From Bremerella sp. JC817 (GTDB lineage: Bacteria; Planctomycetota; Planctomycetia; Pirellulales; Pirellulaceae): a stretch of DNA of 64,000 bases. This document shows, in pieces, positions 1 to 9,917 of this stretch (within the stretch, counting starts at the first letter, position 1; each line of letters starts with the position of its first letter). Made by a program: the position numbers and the translations under genes. The notes under the pieces are model-generated. The model saw only the letters and a list, made by a program, of their open reading frames with translations. It did not search any database and was not told the origin of the DNA. The DNA lies in NCBI RefSeq assembly GCF_040718835.1, contig NZ_JBFEFG010000281.1:992001-1056000 (forward strand), written 5' to 3'.

Positions 1-644
1 CTCCATGTGAAAGCGTTTGCCCCGTTGCTGCCACCGTGCATACCAACGAAGGCTTGAACGACATGGTTTACAACCGTTGTATCGGTACGCGTTACTGTGG
101 TAACAACTGCCCTTACAAGGTTCGTCGCTTCAACTACCTGGACTGGCGTGCCAGCGACGATCGCTTCGATGCCGCGAACAAAGAGCTGGCCAAGCTGATC
201 TTCAATCCAGAAGTCACCGTTCGTAACCGCGGCGTGATGGAAAAGTGCACCTACTGTGTGCAGCGAATCCAGAACACCAAGATCGAAGCTCGTGCCGAGC
301 GTCGTGCGATTGGTGCAAACGAAATCAAGGTTGCCTGCCAGGAAGCTTGCTCTTCGCAAGCGATCGAGTTCGGCGACTTGAACAACCCAGAAAGCAACGT
401 CGCCAAGGCCCACGCCAACCAGCGTGCCTATGCGATGCTGGCCGAACTGAACACCAAGCCACGTACCCGTTACCTGGCTCGTATCACTAACCCGCATCCG
501 TGGCTTGCCCCGGAAGTGCCGGATCATGGGCATCATGGCCCCGGCGAAGAAGGTCATGGCGAACATGGCGATGACCACTCGCACGACCATGCCGAAGGCG
601 AACACGCCGAGCACAAAGAAGAAGCGAAAGAAGAGAAGGACTAA
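1..644 (+). CDS. actB: Alternative complex III iron-sulfur subunit ActB, 3' part only
   Basis: The gene enters from the left edge, and the open frame starts at base 3 with no start codon in the window. The first visible residues contain a Cys-x3-Cys-Pro ferredoxin cluster motif. More cluster cysteines follow in [20 protein letters not shown] and in CTYCVQRI, and further cysteines lie in [12 protein letters not shown]. This is the C-terminal ferredoxin-like part of the large ActB subunit (molybdopterin-oxidoreductase-like, without the cofactor), which faces the periplasm in ACIII. The last 45 or so residues are an acidic tail with 10 histidines, longer and more His-rich than I would expect for the family. 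ActC, ActD-E and ActF follow on the same strand, which supports the call. The GTG at 36 is internal and is not the start. Confidence 0.9.
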   Translation, partial: PCESVCPVAATVHTNEGLNDMVYNRCIGTRYCGNNCPYKVRRFNYLDWRASDDRFDAANKELAKLIFNPEVTVRNRGVMEKCTYCVQRIQNTKIEARAERRAIGANEIKVACQEACSSQAIEFGDLNNPESNVAKAHANQRAYAMLAELNTKPRTRYLARITNPHPWLAPEVPDHGHHGPGEEGHGEHGDDHSHDHAEGEHAEHKEEAKEEKD

Positions 645-708
645 GCCTTCCCCTCTGCGTTAATCCTCCCAGCAAGCAAACAGCCTAAGTTCATATTCAA
701 GAGTACGA

Positions 709-2130
709 ATGGCCACCGTAAACGAAGTCATAGACACCACGATCGACGATCCGGGCAACCGGACTCCCCTCGTGATTGGCGGGCACGACTACGGCTCGAT
801 TACCAAGTTGGTTTGCCGGATCAACGAAGACAAGACTCCGTTTGCGTGGTACGTCGCATTCGCGGCTTCGCTGACCGTGCTCGGCTTCTTCTTTTCGCTG
901 ATCGGTTACCTGATTTTCACCGGTGTGGGCGTCTGGGGTAACAATAATCCCGTGTACTGGGGTTTCCCGATCGTGAACTTTGTGTTCTGGGTCGGTATCG
1001 GTCACGCGGGAACCCTGATTTCCGCCATTCTGTTTATCTTCCGCCAAAACTGGCGAACGAGTATCAACCGTTTCGCGGAAGCCATGACGATCTTCGCCGT
1101 GTGCTGTGCTGGTATCTTCCCAGGTATCCACATCGGCCGCGTCTGGGTTTTCTATTGGTTGTTCCCGCTGCCTAGCTTGCAGCTTTCGATGTGGCCAAAC
1201 TTCCGTAGCCCACTGCTGTGGGACGTGTTCGCCGTTTCGACGTACGCCACCGTGTCGTTGATCTTCTGGTACACCGGTATGATTCCGGACCTGGCAACGC
1301 TGCGAGATCGCACCACCAACCCAATCCTGCGAATCGTCTACTCGATTCTCTCGCTCGGTTGGACCGGTTCGGCTCGAAGCTGGTCGCGTTACGAAAAGGC
1401 TTACACGCTGTTTGCCGCTTTGGCTGCTCCGCTCGTGCTCTCAGTGCATACGATCGTGAGTTTCGACTTCGCGGTTTCGCAGTTGCCTGGTTGGCATACC
1501 ACGATCTTCCCACCTTACTTCGTCGCTGGTGCTGTGTTCAGCGGTTTCGGTATGGTGCTGACGCTGATGGTTCCGGCTCGCCAGTTGTTCGGACTGAAAG
1601 ACGTCGTGACGCTGCGTCACCTCGAGAACGTCTGTAAGATCTTGCTCGCGACTGGTTCGATGGTGGGTTATGCCTACGCCATGGAATTCTTCATCGCCTG
1701 GTACGGCGGTAACATGTACGAACAATTCGCGTTCATTAACCGTGCCTTCGGACCATACTGGTGGGCCTACTGGATCATGGTGTCCTGCAACGTGATCAGC
1801 CCGCAGTTGTTCTGGTTCCGAAAGTGCCGCACGACTCCTTGGTTGATGTTCGTGATCAGTATCTTCGTCAACATCGGTATGTGGTTCGAGCGATTCGTGA
1901 TTACGGTCACGTCGTTGGCTCGCGACTTCCTGCCGTCCTCGTGGGGCATGTTCAATCCGACCTGGGTTGACTATGGCATGCTGTTCGGCAGCTTCGGCTT
2001 GTTCTTCACACTGTTTTTGATCTTCATTCGGTTTGGCCCAATCGTGGCCATGGCAGAAGTCAAATCGGTGATGCCACATCCGCACTCGCCGGTTCATGAC
2101 GATCACCACGCAGCCGTTGAACACTCCTAA
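709..2130 (+). CDS. actC: Alternative complex III membrane subunit ActC (NrfD/PsrC family)
   Basis: A 473-residue polytopic membrane protein with about ten hydrophobic helices, the usual size for ActC. The family binds and oxidises menaquinol in the membrane and passes electrons to ActB. Visible family features are the early helix pair after residue 45, a GHAGTLISA stretch near residue 100, a long WARVWVFYW-like helix region near 145, and conserved aromatic/Arg segments toward the end (WFERFVI). The C-terminal tail (about residues 450-473) is cytosolic or periplasmic and His-rich ([17 protein letters not shown]), echoing the ActB tail. It lies 64 bases after ActB and 40 bases before the ActD-E gene, so one operon is likely. 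ActF downstream is a paralogue of this subunit. Confidence 0.93.
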   Translation: MATVNEVIDTTIDDPGNRTPLVIGGHDYGSITKLVCRINEDKTPFAWYVAFAASLTVLGFFFSLIGYLIFTGVGVWGNNNPVYWGFPIVNFVFWVGIGHAGTLISAILFIFRQNWRTSINRFAEAMTIFAVCCAGIFPGIHIGRVWVFYWLFPLPSLQLSMWPNFRSPLLWDVFAVSTYATVSLIFWYTGMIPDLATLRDRTTNPILRIVYSILSLGWTGSARSWSRYEKAYTLFAALAAPLVLSVHTIVSFDFAVSQLPGWHTTIFPPYFVAGAVFSGFGMVLTLMVPARQLFGLKDVVTLRHLENVCKILLATGSMVGYAYAMEFFIAWYGGNMYEQFAFINRAFGPYWWAYWIMVSCNVISPQLFWFRKCRTTPWLMFVISIFVNIGMWFERFVITVTSLARDFLPSSWGMFNPTWVDYGMLFGSFGLFFTLFLIFIRFGPIVAMAEVKSVMPHPHSPVHDDHHAAVEHS

Positions 2131-2170
2131 TTAACCTTTCCCACTGGATCACCAGCAGGGCCTAAGATAG

Positions 2171-3598
2171 ATGGCACAAGACCCGAACAATCCGGACCAA
2201 AAGCTGATTGGGCTGATGGCACAATTCGACGACCCCGACTCGTTGTTGGCGGCGTGTGAAAAAGTGCGGAAGGCAGGTTACACCAATACCGACGCCTACA
2301 CCCCATTCCCGCTCCATGGAATCGACGATGCCCTGGGCATCAAGCCAACCATCCTCCCATGGATTGTGCTTGCTCTCGGTTTGATGGGTGGTAGTGCTGG
2401 TCTGGCACTGCAGTACATCACGAACGTGGAGTTCTACCCGTTCATCATTTCGGCGAAGCCGCTGTTCAGCTTGCCAGCGAACATTCCGGTGATCTTCGAA
2501 CTGACGATTCTGCACGCAGCCATCGCCGTGTTCCTGGGCATGCTGCTGCTCAACCGGATGCCAACCTTCTCGAACCCACTGTTCCGGGTTCCTGAATTTG
2601 CCCGAGCCACCGACGACAAGTTCTTCTTGACCGTGGGTGTCGCCGACGAAAAGTTCAAGCCAAAGAAGACCCGCGAGCTGTTCGACAGCTTCATCGGTCA
2701 GACGGCCGTGATCGAAATCTTCGAAGATCCATCGAGCAACGAGATCCCTAAGGTCTTCAAGTTTGTGGGGATCGGCGTCTCGGTCCTGGCTCTGATTCCA
2801 CCACTGTTGCTGTGGCGAGCCTACAACGACACCGCGACCGTTCCGCGTATCAACCCGATTCGCGACATGGACGTTCAGCTTCGTGGTGACACACAAACCG
2901 TCAGCCATGTCTTCGCCGATGGTCGTACCATGCGTCCTCGGATCGCAGGCACCGTTGCTCGTGGCGAATATGTCGATCCGATCTTGCTGACCGGTATCGT
3001 TCCAGAAACGGACCAGCAAAACGTTGCCTTCCTGCAGGAAGAAGAACCTCCGAAGGAAGAAGGCGAGAAGCCAGCAGAAGAAGCCAACGCCGAGGAAGAC
3101 AAACCTGCCGAAGAGCCTGCGGCTGAAGAAAAGCCAATGGAAGAGCAGCCTGCTGAGGACAAGCCAGCTGAAGAAGCAGCTGCCCCAGCTCAGCCTGAAG
3201 AACCAGAACCCAACTGGGTGAAGATCGCACCGATCGAAGTCAATATGGCAACGCTCGAACGTGGTCGCAATCGCTACAACATCTACTGCTCGGTCTGCCA
3301 CGGCCTGGCAGGCGACGGCGACGGCTTGGTTTCTCAGCGTGCTCTGCAGTTGCAGCAGCCAACCTGGGTTCCACCAACCAACTTGCACACCGACTACCTG
3401 CTGACGCAGCCTGACGGAAAGATCTACAACACCATCACGAACGGTATCCGCAAGATGAAGGGATACGCCGATCAGATTCCAACGGAAGATCGTTGGGCGA
3501 TCGTGACGTACGTCCGAGCTCTGCAGAAGACGCGGACCGGGACACCAGCCGAGATTCCGGCTGTCGAGATGAAAGAATTGGAAATTAAGGGTCAGTAA
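2171..3598 (+). CDS. Fused ActD (DUF3341) and ActE (cytochrome c) subunit of alternative complex III
   Basis: A 475-residue fusion. Residues 1 to about 225 match ActD/DUF3341: an N-terminal soluble part (LMAQFDDPDSLLAACEKVRKAGY), two helices at about 60-125, a return soluble segment and another helix near 195-215. A Glu/Pro/Ala-rich linker (about 285-352) of repeated PAEE/KPAEE units follows. The C-terminal 120 residues are a class I cytochrome c with heme motif C373-S-V-C376-H377, a GDGDG element after it and a likely axial Met in KMKGYAD. In many bacteria ActD and ActE are separate genes; here the monoheme cytochrome is tethered to the membrane by ActD. ActF starts 5 bases after the stop, so translation is probably coupled. 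The repeats make the linker length hard to align, but both domains are clear. Confidence 0.92.
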   Translation: MAQDPNNPDQKLIGLMAQFDDPDSLLAACEKVRKAGYTNTDAYTPFPLHGIDDALGIKPTILPWIVLALGLMGGSAGLALQYITNVEFYPFIISAKPLFSLPANIPVIFELTILHAAIAVFLGMLLLNRMPTFSNPLFRVPEFARATDDKFFLTVGVADEKFKPKKTRELFDSFIGQTAVIEIFEDPSSNEIPKVFKFVGIGVSVLALIPPLLLWRAYNDTATVPRINPIRDMDVQLRGDTQTVSHVFADGRTMRPRIAGTVARGEYVDPILLTGIVPETDQQNVAFLQEEEPPKEEGEKPAEEANAEEDKPAEEPAAEEKPMEEQPAEDKPAEEAAAPAQPEEPEPNWVKIAPIEVNMATLERGRNRYNIYCSVCHGLAGDGDGLVSQRALQLQQPTWVPPTNLHTDYLLTQPDGKIYNTITNGIRKMKGYADQIPTEDRWAIVTYVRALQKTRTGTPAEIPAVEMKELEIKGQ

Positions 3599-3603
3599 GC
3601 AAC

Positions 3604-4857
3604 ATGGGCGGTCATCACAAACCCACAATCACGGTGACGGACGACGAATCGATCCGCATCAGCCCGGCTTGGCAGTCGTTGCGTGTCCTCGGACTGTTCG
3701 GCGGTGCCGGACTGCTGATCGTGGCGTGGTTGATCGGGAAGTTCTCCGACAGTTCGTCGTACTTCTACTTCTCGTACCTCACCAGCTTCGTTTACTTCCT
3801 CAGCATTTCGCTGGGTGCCTTGTTCTTCGTGCCGATCCATCACCTGACTCGCGCAGGCTGGAGTGTGGTCGTCCGTCGAATTTGCGAACTAATCACGCAA
3901 AACCTCATTCCAATGGCTGCGTTGTTCCTCATCATCCTGCTGCCTGTCGTGTTCGGCAGTCACTCGCTGTTTGAGTGGAACAACCCAGAACTGTGGAACA
4001 AGGATTCCTCGCACTACGATCAATTGATTGCCCACAAGTCGCCTTACTTGAACCCAACGTTCTTCGCGATTCGTGCGATCATCTACTTCAGTGCCTGGAT
4101 CTGCATTGCCCGCTATTTCTTCTTGAACTCGCTGGCTCAAGATTCCAACGGCGACAAGCAGATCACGCTGAAGATGCAGAAGTGGAGTTCGTTGGCGGTT
4201 GTCACGTTCGCCCTGACGGTCACGTTCGCCTCGTTCGACTGGTTGATGTCGCTCGATCCTCACTGGTTCAGCACGATTTTCGGCGTCTACTTCTTTGCCG
4301 GTTGTGCCCTGAGCTTCTTCGCTTTCCTGACGCTGACGGTATTCCTGCTGCAGCAGAGTGGCAAGCTGGAAGGGATCATCACCAAAGAACATTACCACGA
4401 CTTGGGTAAGTACACCTTCGGGTTCACCCTCTTCTGGGCCTACATCGCTTTCAGTCAGTTCCTGCTGATCTGGTACGCGAACATTCCAGAAGAAACCGGT
4501 TGGTACCTCCGTCGTCAGGAAAATGGCTGGGCCTACGTCGCCATCGCCCTGATCTTCGGTCACTTCTTCATCCCATTTTTCGGGGTCATGTCCCGCCACA
4601 TCCGCCGCAACAAGTATGCGTTGGTGTGCTGGGCCTTGTTGATCCTGGTCATGCACTACGTCGACCTCTACTACGTCGTGATGCCGCAGGTTGCCCACGG
4701 CACCGCCGCTCCGAGTTTTGGTCTGATCGATGTGTGCTGCATCGTCGGTATTGGCGGTGTTTATATTAGCTTCCTGATTTGGTTTGCCACCGATAAGCCG
4801 CTGGTTCCGCTGAAGGATCCACGCCTGCAAGAATCGTTGGCCCTTCAGAATCATTAA
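3604..4857 (+). CDS. actF: Alternative complex III membrane subunit ActF (NrfD-like)
   Basis: A 417-residue polytopic membrane protein with about ten helices, related to ActC. ActF is the second quinol-type integral subunit of ACIII and is thought to take part in proton movement. The sequence shows the usual short N-terminal soluble part, a helix pair at about 25-85, the HHLTRAGWSVVVRR loop, a central helix with FDWLMSLDPHWFSTIFGVY near 215-235 and a C-terminal YYVVMPQ segment. FDWLMSLDPHW is a good family marker for ActF. The gene begins 5 bases after the ActD-E stop and ends 13 bases before the next start, so it sits inside a compact operon. Confidence 0.92.
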   Translation: MGGHHKPTITVTDDESIRISPAWQSLRVLGLFGGAGLLIVAWLIGKFSDSSSYFYFSYLTSFVYFLSISLGALFFVPIHHLTRAGWSVVVRRICELITQNLIPMAALFLIILLPVVFGSHSLFEWNNPELWNKDSSHYDQLIAHKSPYLNPTFFAIRAIIYFSAWICIARYFFLNSLAQDSNGDKQITLKMQKWSSLAVVTFALTVTFASFDWLMSLDPHWFSTIFGVYFFAGCALSFFAFLTLTVFLLQQSGKLEGIITKEHYHDLGKYTFGFTLFWAYIAFSQFLLIWYANIPEETGWYLRRQENGWAYVAIALIFGHFFIPFFGVMSRHIRRNKYALVCWALLILVMHYVDLYYVVMPQVAHGTAAPSFGLIDVCCIVGIGGVYISFLIWFATDKPLVPLKDPRLQESLALQNH

Positions 4858-4870
4858 TTAGGGTGATTTG

Positions 4871-5254
4871 ATGTCGGAAGTCACTGAAGACTCGCACGAA
4901 CAAGAACCGGTTGATAACACCGCAGAAGTCTCGGTTGAAGAGATGGGCGCGGAACAATCCGGTCCCCAGTACGACGACCTGAACACCCCGATGATTGCTC
5001 TGGTCGGTTTCGTCAGTGCCGCTGTTACGCTGATCTGCATCCTCGGATTGCAGGCTGCTTACTTGCAGTACGAACAGATGGAATTCAAAACCAAGGTGGT
5101 CGACGTTCGTTTGAACGAGGTAGATAGCGTCCTGAGTGCCCAGAAAGAGCAGCTTAACAGCGGTTATGCCTGGGTTAACAAGAAGGACCAGGTGATCAGT
5201 ATGCCGATTGAGCAGGCCATGAAAGTGGTCGCTGAGCAATACGAATCGAAATAA
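4871..5254 (+). CDS. Small single-helix membrane protein between ActF and SCO; ActG-like candidate
   Basis: A 127-residue protein. I chose the ATG at 4871 because AGGGTGA sits just upstream; a TTG three bases earlier also opens the frame. The N-terminal 38 residues are acidic, one hydrophobic helix spans about 40-65, and the rest is a soluble segment ending in YAWVNKKDQVISMPIEQAMK. That ending (W-V-x-K then I/M-P-I-E-x-A-M) recalls small proteins I remember beside ACIII and oxidase genes in other phyla, but I could not check this. By position it could be an extra ACIII subunit or an assembly factor bridging ACIII and the oxidase. The function is not established. Confidence 0.8.
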   Translation: MSEVTEDSHEQEPVDNTAEVSVEEMGAEQSGPQYDDLNTPMIALVGFVSAAVTLICILGLQAAYLQYEQMEFKTKVVDVRLNEVDSVLSAQKEQLNSGYAWVNKKDQVISMPIEQAMKVVAEQYESK

Positions 5255-5278
5255 CCGTTCGCGGTAACCAAGGATAGA

Positions 5279-6148
5279 ATGCGAGGTTGTGCGACAATCC
5301 GGCCGATTTGGACAGTAGTTTTCTGCCTGTCGATCTGTACGTCCGCCTTCGCCCAGTTGAACGAAACCCCGAAGGAAGTTGACGGGCTTGGTGTTGAAGA
5401 ACACCTCAACGAGCAGCTTCCTCTCGATACCAAGTTCACGGACGATCGAGGGCAAGTAATCCGCCTCGGCGATTACTTTGACGGGAAGAGACCGGTCATC
5501 TTGTCGCTCAACTACTCGAATTGCCCGATGCTGTGCCAACAGCAGCTCAACGGGTTAGTGATGACGTTGAGCGGCATGGAAGAAAGCGTTGGCAAAGACT
5601 TCCAGGTCGTTTCGATCAGCATCGATCCTCGAGAACCGCATCAACGAGCCGCCCAGACACGGCTCCGTTACTACCAGGATTACGACCGCCCCGGCACCGC
5701 CGATGGCTGGCACTTCCTGGTCGGAACCGACAAATCGATCCTGAAGGTCGCCAAGGCAACCGGGTTTCAGTTTCGATACGTGCCTGAGCGAAAAGAGTAT
5801 GCCCACAACGCCGTGTTGATGCTTTGCACACCGGATGGGCGGATCTCTCGATACATTTACGGCGTTCAATTCGACGAGCCCACCTTACGGTTGTCATTGG
5901 TCGAAGCGAGCGAAGGCAAAATTGGCACGACGATGGATCAAATCATCCTCACGTGCTTCATGTACGATGAAACGGCTGGTCGTTATGGACCACAAGCCGT
6001 GAAGATAATGCAGTTGGGCGCGTTTACCACGATCGTCTGCCTGGCTGTGGGACTGTTTCCGTTTTGGGTGCTACGTCGCCGAACCAGCAGTCCTCGTAGT
6101 GACAATTCCAACCAGGCCGGTCGGCATGCTCCGACGCAGGCAACCTAG
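5279..6148 (+). CDS. SCO1/SenC/PrrC family copper chaperone
   Basis: A 289-residue exported thioredoxin-fold protein. The N-terminus is a signal peptide ending near residue 25 (CTSAFAQL). The SCO copper/thiol motif is CPMLCQQQL (Cys-x3-Cys), and the third ligand is the distant His in EYAHNAVLML. The family delivers copper to, or keeps reduced, the CuA site of oxidase subunit II, whose gene starts 22 bases downstream. A C-terminal hydrophobic helix at about 245-270 followed by a basic tail would anchor the protein; many SCO proteins are anchored at the N-terminus instead, so this layout is somewhat different. The annotated ATG lies 24 bases after the upstream stop. Confidence 0.93.
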   Translation: MRGCATIRPIWTVVFCLSICTSAFAQLNETPKEVDGLGVEEHLNEQLPLDTKFTDDRGQVIRLGDYFDGKRPVILSLNYSNCPMLCQQQLNGLVMTLSGMEESVGKDFQVVSISIDPREPHQRAAQTRLRYYQDYDRPGTADGWHFLVGTDKSILKVAKATGFQFRYVPERKEYAHNAVLMLCTPDGRISRYIYGVQFDEPTLRLSLVEASEGKIGTTMDQIILTCFMYDETAGRYGPQAVKIMQLGAFTTIVCLAVGLFPFWVLRRRTSSPRSDNSNQAGRHAPTQAT

Positions 6149-6170
6149 CAAGTAGGTAAGACAGTACGAG

Positions 6171-7205
6171 ATGGTCCAAGTACTAGGCTCAACCATGCAA
6201 TCCATCTTGGCGGATACCATGTTCTTCCCGCCCGAGCGATCCTCGGTGGCGGGCAGCGTGGATGGTCTGTTCGACTTCATCTACTACCTTTCGGCGATCT
6301 TCTTCGTCGGCATCGTGTTCGCGATGGTGTACTTCGTGCTGAGGTACTACCAGCGTCCTGGTCACAAGGAAGAACCGTCGCCGTCGCATCATGAAGTGCT
6401 GGAAATCACCTGGAGCGTGATTCCTTCGCTGCTGGTCGGGGTGATCTTCTTCTATGGCTTCACCGGCTATCTCAATATGCGAGAAGCTCCGGAAAATGCC
6501 TATGAAATTAACGTCAGAGCATCGAAATGGAACTGGCTTTTCGTCTACCCAAATGGGGCTGAATCGGACGAACTGCACATCCCGGTCGATCGTCCGGTGA
6601 AGTTCCTCCTTCAGTCGGGCGACGTGTTGCACAGCTTCTACATCCCAGCGTTCCGGATCAAAATGGATTGCGTTCCGGGTCGTTATACTTCGACCTGGGT
6701 CATCGCCACCGACACCACCGAAGCTCCTGATCCCAATGACGAAAACGCCAAAGACGGTCATCTGCCGATGAACCTGTTCTGCGCGGAATATTGCGGTGAA
6801 AAGCACTCCGCGATGCGTGCGAAGGTTTTCGTTCACGAGCCAGGCGAGTTTGATGTCTGGGTTGAAAAAGCCGCCAATATCCTGGAAGGACGCTCGCCAG
6901 CGGAAGCTGGTGAGATTCTCTTCAAGCGAAAGGGCTGTGCTCAGTGCCACTCGATTGAAGGTGACATGTCCGCCAAGTACGCTGGTCCGCCACTCAATGG
7001 TCAGTGGGGAACGGAACGCAAAGTCACTGCTCGCGGCACGACCGAAACTGTTGTCATGGACGAAAACTACGTTCGTGAATCGATCCGACAACCCAATGCC
7101 AAGATCGTTGAAGGCCGCAAGCCTGGCATGACGGTCTTCACCCCTCAGTTGCTCAAAGACGACGAGATCACAGCGATCATCGCTTACCTCAAGTCGCTTA
7201 AGTAA
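6171..7205 (+). CDS. coxB: Cytochrome c oxidase subunit II, caa3 type with C-terminal cytochrome c
   Basis: A 344-residue subunit II. Two membrane helices lie at about 33-58 and 80-100, followed by the periplasmic CuA cupredoxin domain with ligands H154, C204, C208, H212 and M215 (CAEYCGEKHSAM). A cytochrome c domain is fused at the C-terminus with heme motif C256-A-Q-C-H260 and a likely axial Met in KPGMTVF. This fusion defines caa3 oxidases, which take electrons through the tethered heme. It is preceded by the SCO gene and followed 25 bases later by CoxA. Together with the fused ActE it suggests direct ACIII to oxidase transfer. Confidence 0.96.
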   Translation: MVQVLGSTMQSILADTMFFPPERSSVAGSVDGLFDFIYYLSAIFFVGIVFAMVYFVLRYYQRPGHKEEPSPSHHEVLEITWSVIPSLLVGVIFFYGFTGYLNMREAPENAYEINVRASKWNWLFVYPNGAESDELHIPVDRPVKFLLQSGDVLHSFYIPAFRIKMDCVPGRYTSTWVIATDTTEAPDPNDENAKDGHLPMNLFCAEYCGEKHSAMRAKVFVHEPGEFDVWVEKAANILEGRSPAEAGEILFKRKGCAQCHSIEGDMSAKYAGPPLNGQWGTERKVTARGTTETVVMDENYVRESIRQPNAKIVEGRKPGMTVFTPQLLKDDEITAIIAYLKSLK

Positions 7206-7230
7206 GAATTTTCCATAGGGCAGCCAAGCC

Positions 7231-8934
7231 ATGTCCACGATTACTCCAGACACTAAACTCGACATCGGCCATAACGACGATCCGAGCTCGAACTACCTGA
7301 CCTGTTCGAGCGGGTTCCTCTCGTGGGCCTTCACGCTCGATCACAAACGAATCGGCGTGATGTACCTGGTCGGCATCTTCACCTCGTTCTTCCTGGGCGG
7401 GTTGTTTGCCCTGCTGTTGCGTATCCACTTGTTGATGCCAAACGGCTTGTTCCCCGAAACCTGGGTGAACATGAACACCTACAACCAGCTGTTCACGCTG
7501 CACGGGGCGGTGATGACCTTTTTGTTCATCATCCCGAGCGTGCCAGCCGCCCTTGGCAACTTTGTGTTGCCATTGATGGTGGGTGCCAAGGACGTGGCTT
7601 TTCCCCGCATGAACCTCGCCAGTTTCCACCTGTGGGTGATTGGTGCGATCTTCTTCCTGATCGCGCTGTTCACGACCGGTCTGGATACTGGCTGGACGTT
7701 CTACACGCCCTACAGTATTGAAACGCAGACCAACGTGATCGCCGCCACCATTGGTGCGTTCATCCTTGGTTTCAGTTCGATCTTCACCGGTCTGAACTTT
7801 ATTGTGACCGTGAACACCATGCGTCCTCCAGGCATGTCCTGGTTCAAGATGCCTTTGTTCATGTGGGCCATCTACGCCACGGCGATCATCCAGATTCTGG
7901 CCACGCCAGTTCTCGGTATCACGCTGCTGCTGCTGATGGCTGAACGCCTGCTCGGAATCGGCGTGTTCGATCCTTCGATGGGTGGCGACCCGGTTTTGTA
8001 CCAGCACTTCTTCTGGTTCTACTCGCATCCAGCCGTGTACATCATGATTCTGCCCGCGATGGGTATCATGAGCGAACTGATGTCGGTTTACAGCCGTAAG
8101 CCAATCTTCGGTTACACGTTCATCGCTTACAGCTCGATCGCGATCGCATTGCTCGGCTTCCTGGTCTGGGGTCACCACATGTTTGTGAGTGGTCAAAGCC
8201 CAATGGCTGCGGTGATCTTCAGCGGTTTGACCTTCAGCGTGTCGATTCCGTCGGCCATTAAGGTCTTCAACTGGCTGGCCACGATGTACAAGGGGAATAT
8301 CAACCTGGCGACGCCGATGTGCTACGCTTTGTCGTTCATCTTCCTGTTCGCCATCGGCGGTCTTACCGGTCTGTTCCTGGGTGCCCTGGCAACCGACATT
8401 CACCTGCACGATACCTACTTCGTCGTGGCTCACTTTCACTATGTGATGATGGGCGGTACCGTCATCGCCTTCGTCGGTGGCTTGTACCACTGGTGGCCGA
8501 AGATGTTCGGCGTGATGTACAACGAAGCTTGGGGACGGTTCTTCTGCCTGGTAGTCTTCATCGGGTTTAACCTGACCTTCTTCCCGCAGTTCATCATGGG
8601 CTCGCGTGGTATGCCTCGTCGCTATGCGACTTACGATCCTGAATACCAGATCTTCCACCAGCTTTCGACGCTCGGGGCAATTGTCCTGGGGCTGGGCATG
8701 GTGGGTGCCGTTGCCGTGTTGGTTTGGTCGCTGTTCAACGGCCGTAAGGCTCCTGCAAACCCTTGGGGTGCCGCGACGTTGGAATGGACCTGCACTAGCC
8801 CACCACCTTTCTACAACTTCGAGCACGCTCCGCACGTGGGTTCGCCCTACGATTACAGCCAATTGAAGTACGATCCTCAGGTGGGTGGCTACGTTAAAGA
8901 TCCGAACGCCAAACCGGCTTCCGACCACCACTAG
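7231..8934 (+). CDS. coxA: Cytochrome c oxidase subunit I (heme-copper oxidase, A2 type)
   Basis: A 567-residue catalytic subunit with twelve predicted helices. The metal ligands are all visible: H91 and H403 for the low-spin heme, H266 with cross-linked Y270 and H315/H316 for CuB, and H401 for the high-spin heme. The motif FYSHPAVY has YS in place of the XGHPE glutamate, which places the enzyme in the A2 subfamily of heme-copper oxidases. The D-channel entry aspartate is present at D121 in [12 protein letters not shown]. It reduces oxygen to water and pumps protons. The gene lies between CoxB and CoxC in the standard order. No heme A or heme O synthase gene occurs in the window, so heme a must be supplied from elsewhere. 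Confidence 0.97.
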   Translation: MSTITPDTKLDIGHNDDPSSNYLTCSSGFLSWAFTLDHKRIGVMYLVGIFTSFFLGGLFALLLRIHLLMPNGLFPETWVNMNTYNQLFTLHGAVMTFLFIIPSVPAALGNFVLPLMVGAKDVAFPRMNLASFHLWVIGAIFFLIALFTTGLDTGWTFYTPYSIETQTNVIAATIGAFILGFSSIFTGLNFIVTVNTMRPPGMSWFKMPLFMWAIYATAIIQILATPVLGITLLLLMAERLLGIGVFDPSMGGDPVLYQHFFWFYSHPAVYIMILPAMGIMSELMSVYSRKPIFGYTFIAYSSIAIALLGFLVWGHHMFVSGQSPMAAVIFSGLTFSVSIPSAIKVFNWLATMYKGNINLATPMCYALSFIFLFAIGGLTGLFLGALATDIHLHDTYFVVAHFHYVMMGGTVIAFVGGLYHWWPKMFGVMYNEAWGRFFCLVVFIGFNLTFFPQFIMGSRGMPRRYATYDPEYQIFHQLSTLGAIVLGLGMVGAVAVLVWSLFNGRKAPANPWGAATLEWTCTSPPPFYNFEHAPHVGSPYDYSQLKYDPQVGGYVKDPNAKPASDHH

Positions 8935-8996
8935 AGATCGCAGCAGACACTTCCCTCATTCCGTATTGAGACGACGTTTAGAAACGAAATAGCCCT

Positions 8997-9899
8997 ATGA
9001 GCGCCGCCGTCGACCACCAAGACCAAGCCCATCATGCGGGAGATGACCATCACGGTCATAGCCCGTTTCAGGCTCACCACTTCGAGACGATGCAGCAGCA
9101 ATTCGACTCGGGGAAACTTGGCATCTGGCTTTTCCTGTTCACGGAAATCCTGATGTTCAGCGGGTTGTTTTGTGCCTACATCATCTACCGCTACAACCAT
9201 CCAGAGATCTTCCTCTACGCTCACAAGCAGCTCAACACGACGCTGGGTGCGACCAATACGGTCGTGCTGATCGTCAGTAGCTTGACGATGGCCTGGGCTG
9301 TCCGTGCTGCCCAGTTGAACCAGAAGAAGTTACTGGTCTGGTTGCTGAGTGCCACGCTCGCCCTGGCAGGCGTGTTCCTCGTAATCAAATACTTCGAGTA
9401 CACCCACAAGTTCGACCTCGGTTTGTATACCGGTCGCGAAAACGTGATGTACCAGCTGCAGCATCCTGCCGACTTCCAGGAACTGCACGAGGAAGTGGAA
9501 GAAAACCTCGCCAAGCAGGCCGAGGAAAAGAAAGAGGCAGAAGCCCACGCGGTTTCGGAAGCGGAAGCAATCGACGCTCATCCTTCGGAAGAGCACGGTG
9601 ACGAGCACGCTGCCGCCCACGACTCGCACGGTCACGATGGCCACGGCGGTCCCGAGCAGTTCCTCGATGCCCCTCGCAATACGCAGATATTCTTCGGCAT
9701 CTATTACATGATGACCGGATTGCATGGTTTCCATATCGTCGCTGGTATGATCGCCATTGGTTGGTTGCTGTGTCGCTCGATTCGTGGCGACTTCAGCTCC
9801 GAGTACTTCGGTCCGGTTGACTATGTCGGTTTGTACTGGCACTTGGTCGACTTGATCTGGATTTACTTGTTCCCGCTTCTGTACCTGATCCGTTCCTAA
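8997..9899 (+). CDS. coxC: Cytochrome c oxidase subunit III with a His/Glu-rich insertion
   Basis: A 300-residue subunit III. The helices start at about residue 40 (GIWLFLFTEILMFSG), and conserved endings are HGFHIVAGMI and YWHLVDLIWIYLFPLLYL. Subunit III stabilises the oxidase and proton uptake. Two features are unusual: an N-terminal stretch rich in His (HQDQAHHAGDDHHGH) and an insertion of about 65 residues (roughly 155-220) between membrane helices that is rich in Glu, Ala and His. The insertion makes the protein longer than the common subunit III of about 200-280 residues. The gene follows CoxA by 62 bases and precedes the COX4-type gene by 18. Confidence in the family is high; the role of the insertion is unknown. 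Confidence 0.93.
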   Translation: MSAAVDHQDQAHHAGDDHHGHSPFQAHHFETMQQQFDSGKLGIWLFLFTEILMFSGLFCAYIIYRYNHPEIFLYAHKQLNTTLGATNTVVLIVSSLTMAWAVRAAQLNQKKLLVWLLSATLALAGVFLVIKYFEYTHKFDLGLYTGRENVMYQLQHPADFQELHEEVEENLAKQAEEKKEAEAHAVSEAEAIDAHPSEEHGDEHAAAHDSHGHDGHGGPEQFLDAPRNTQIFFGIYYMMTGLHGFHIVAGMIAIGWLLCRSIRGDFSSEYFGPVDYVGLYWHLVDLIWIYLFPLLYLIRS

Positions 9900-9917
9900 G
9901 CCACTGGTAAGCCTGCA

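Noticed and set aside
3030-3230. Glu/Pro repeat in the ActD-ActE gene as a mobile or minisatellite element
   Set aside because: The repeats are in frame, code for a flexible linker and lie between two real domains, so they fit a linker rather than a mobile element.
2162-3628. Long antisense open frame opposite the ActD-ActE gene
   Set aside because: It mirrors a gene with a strong family match; it has no start signal and no recognisable protein, so it is a shadow of GC-rich coding sequence.
7198-8931. Antisense open frame of about 577 codons opposite CoxA
   Set aside because: Fully inside a catalytic oxidase gene whose metal ligands are all visible; the antisense product has no family features.
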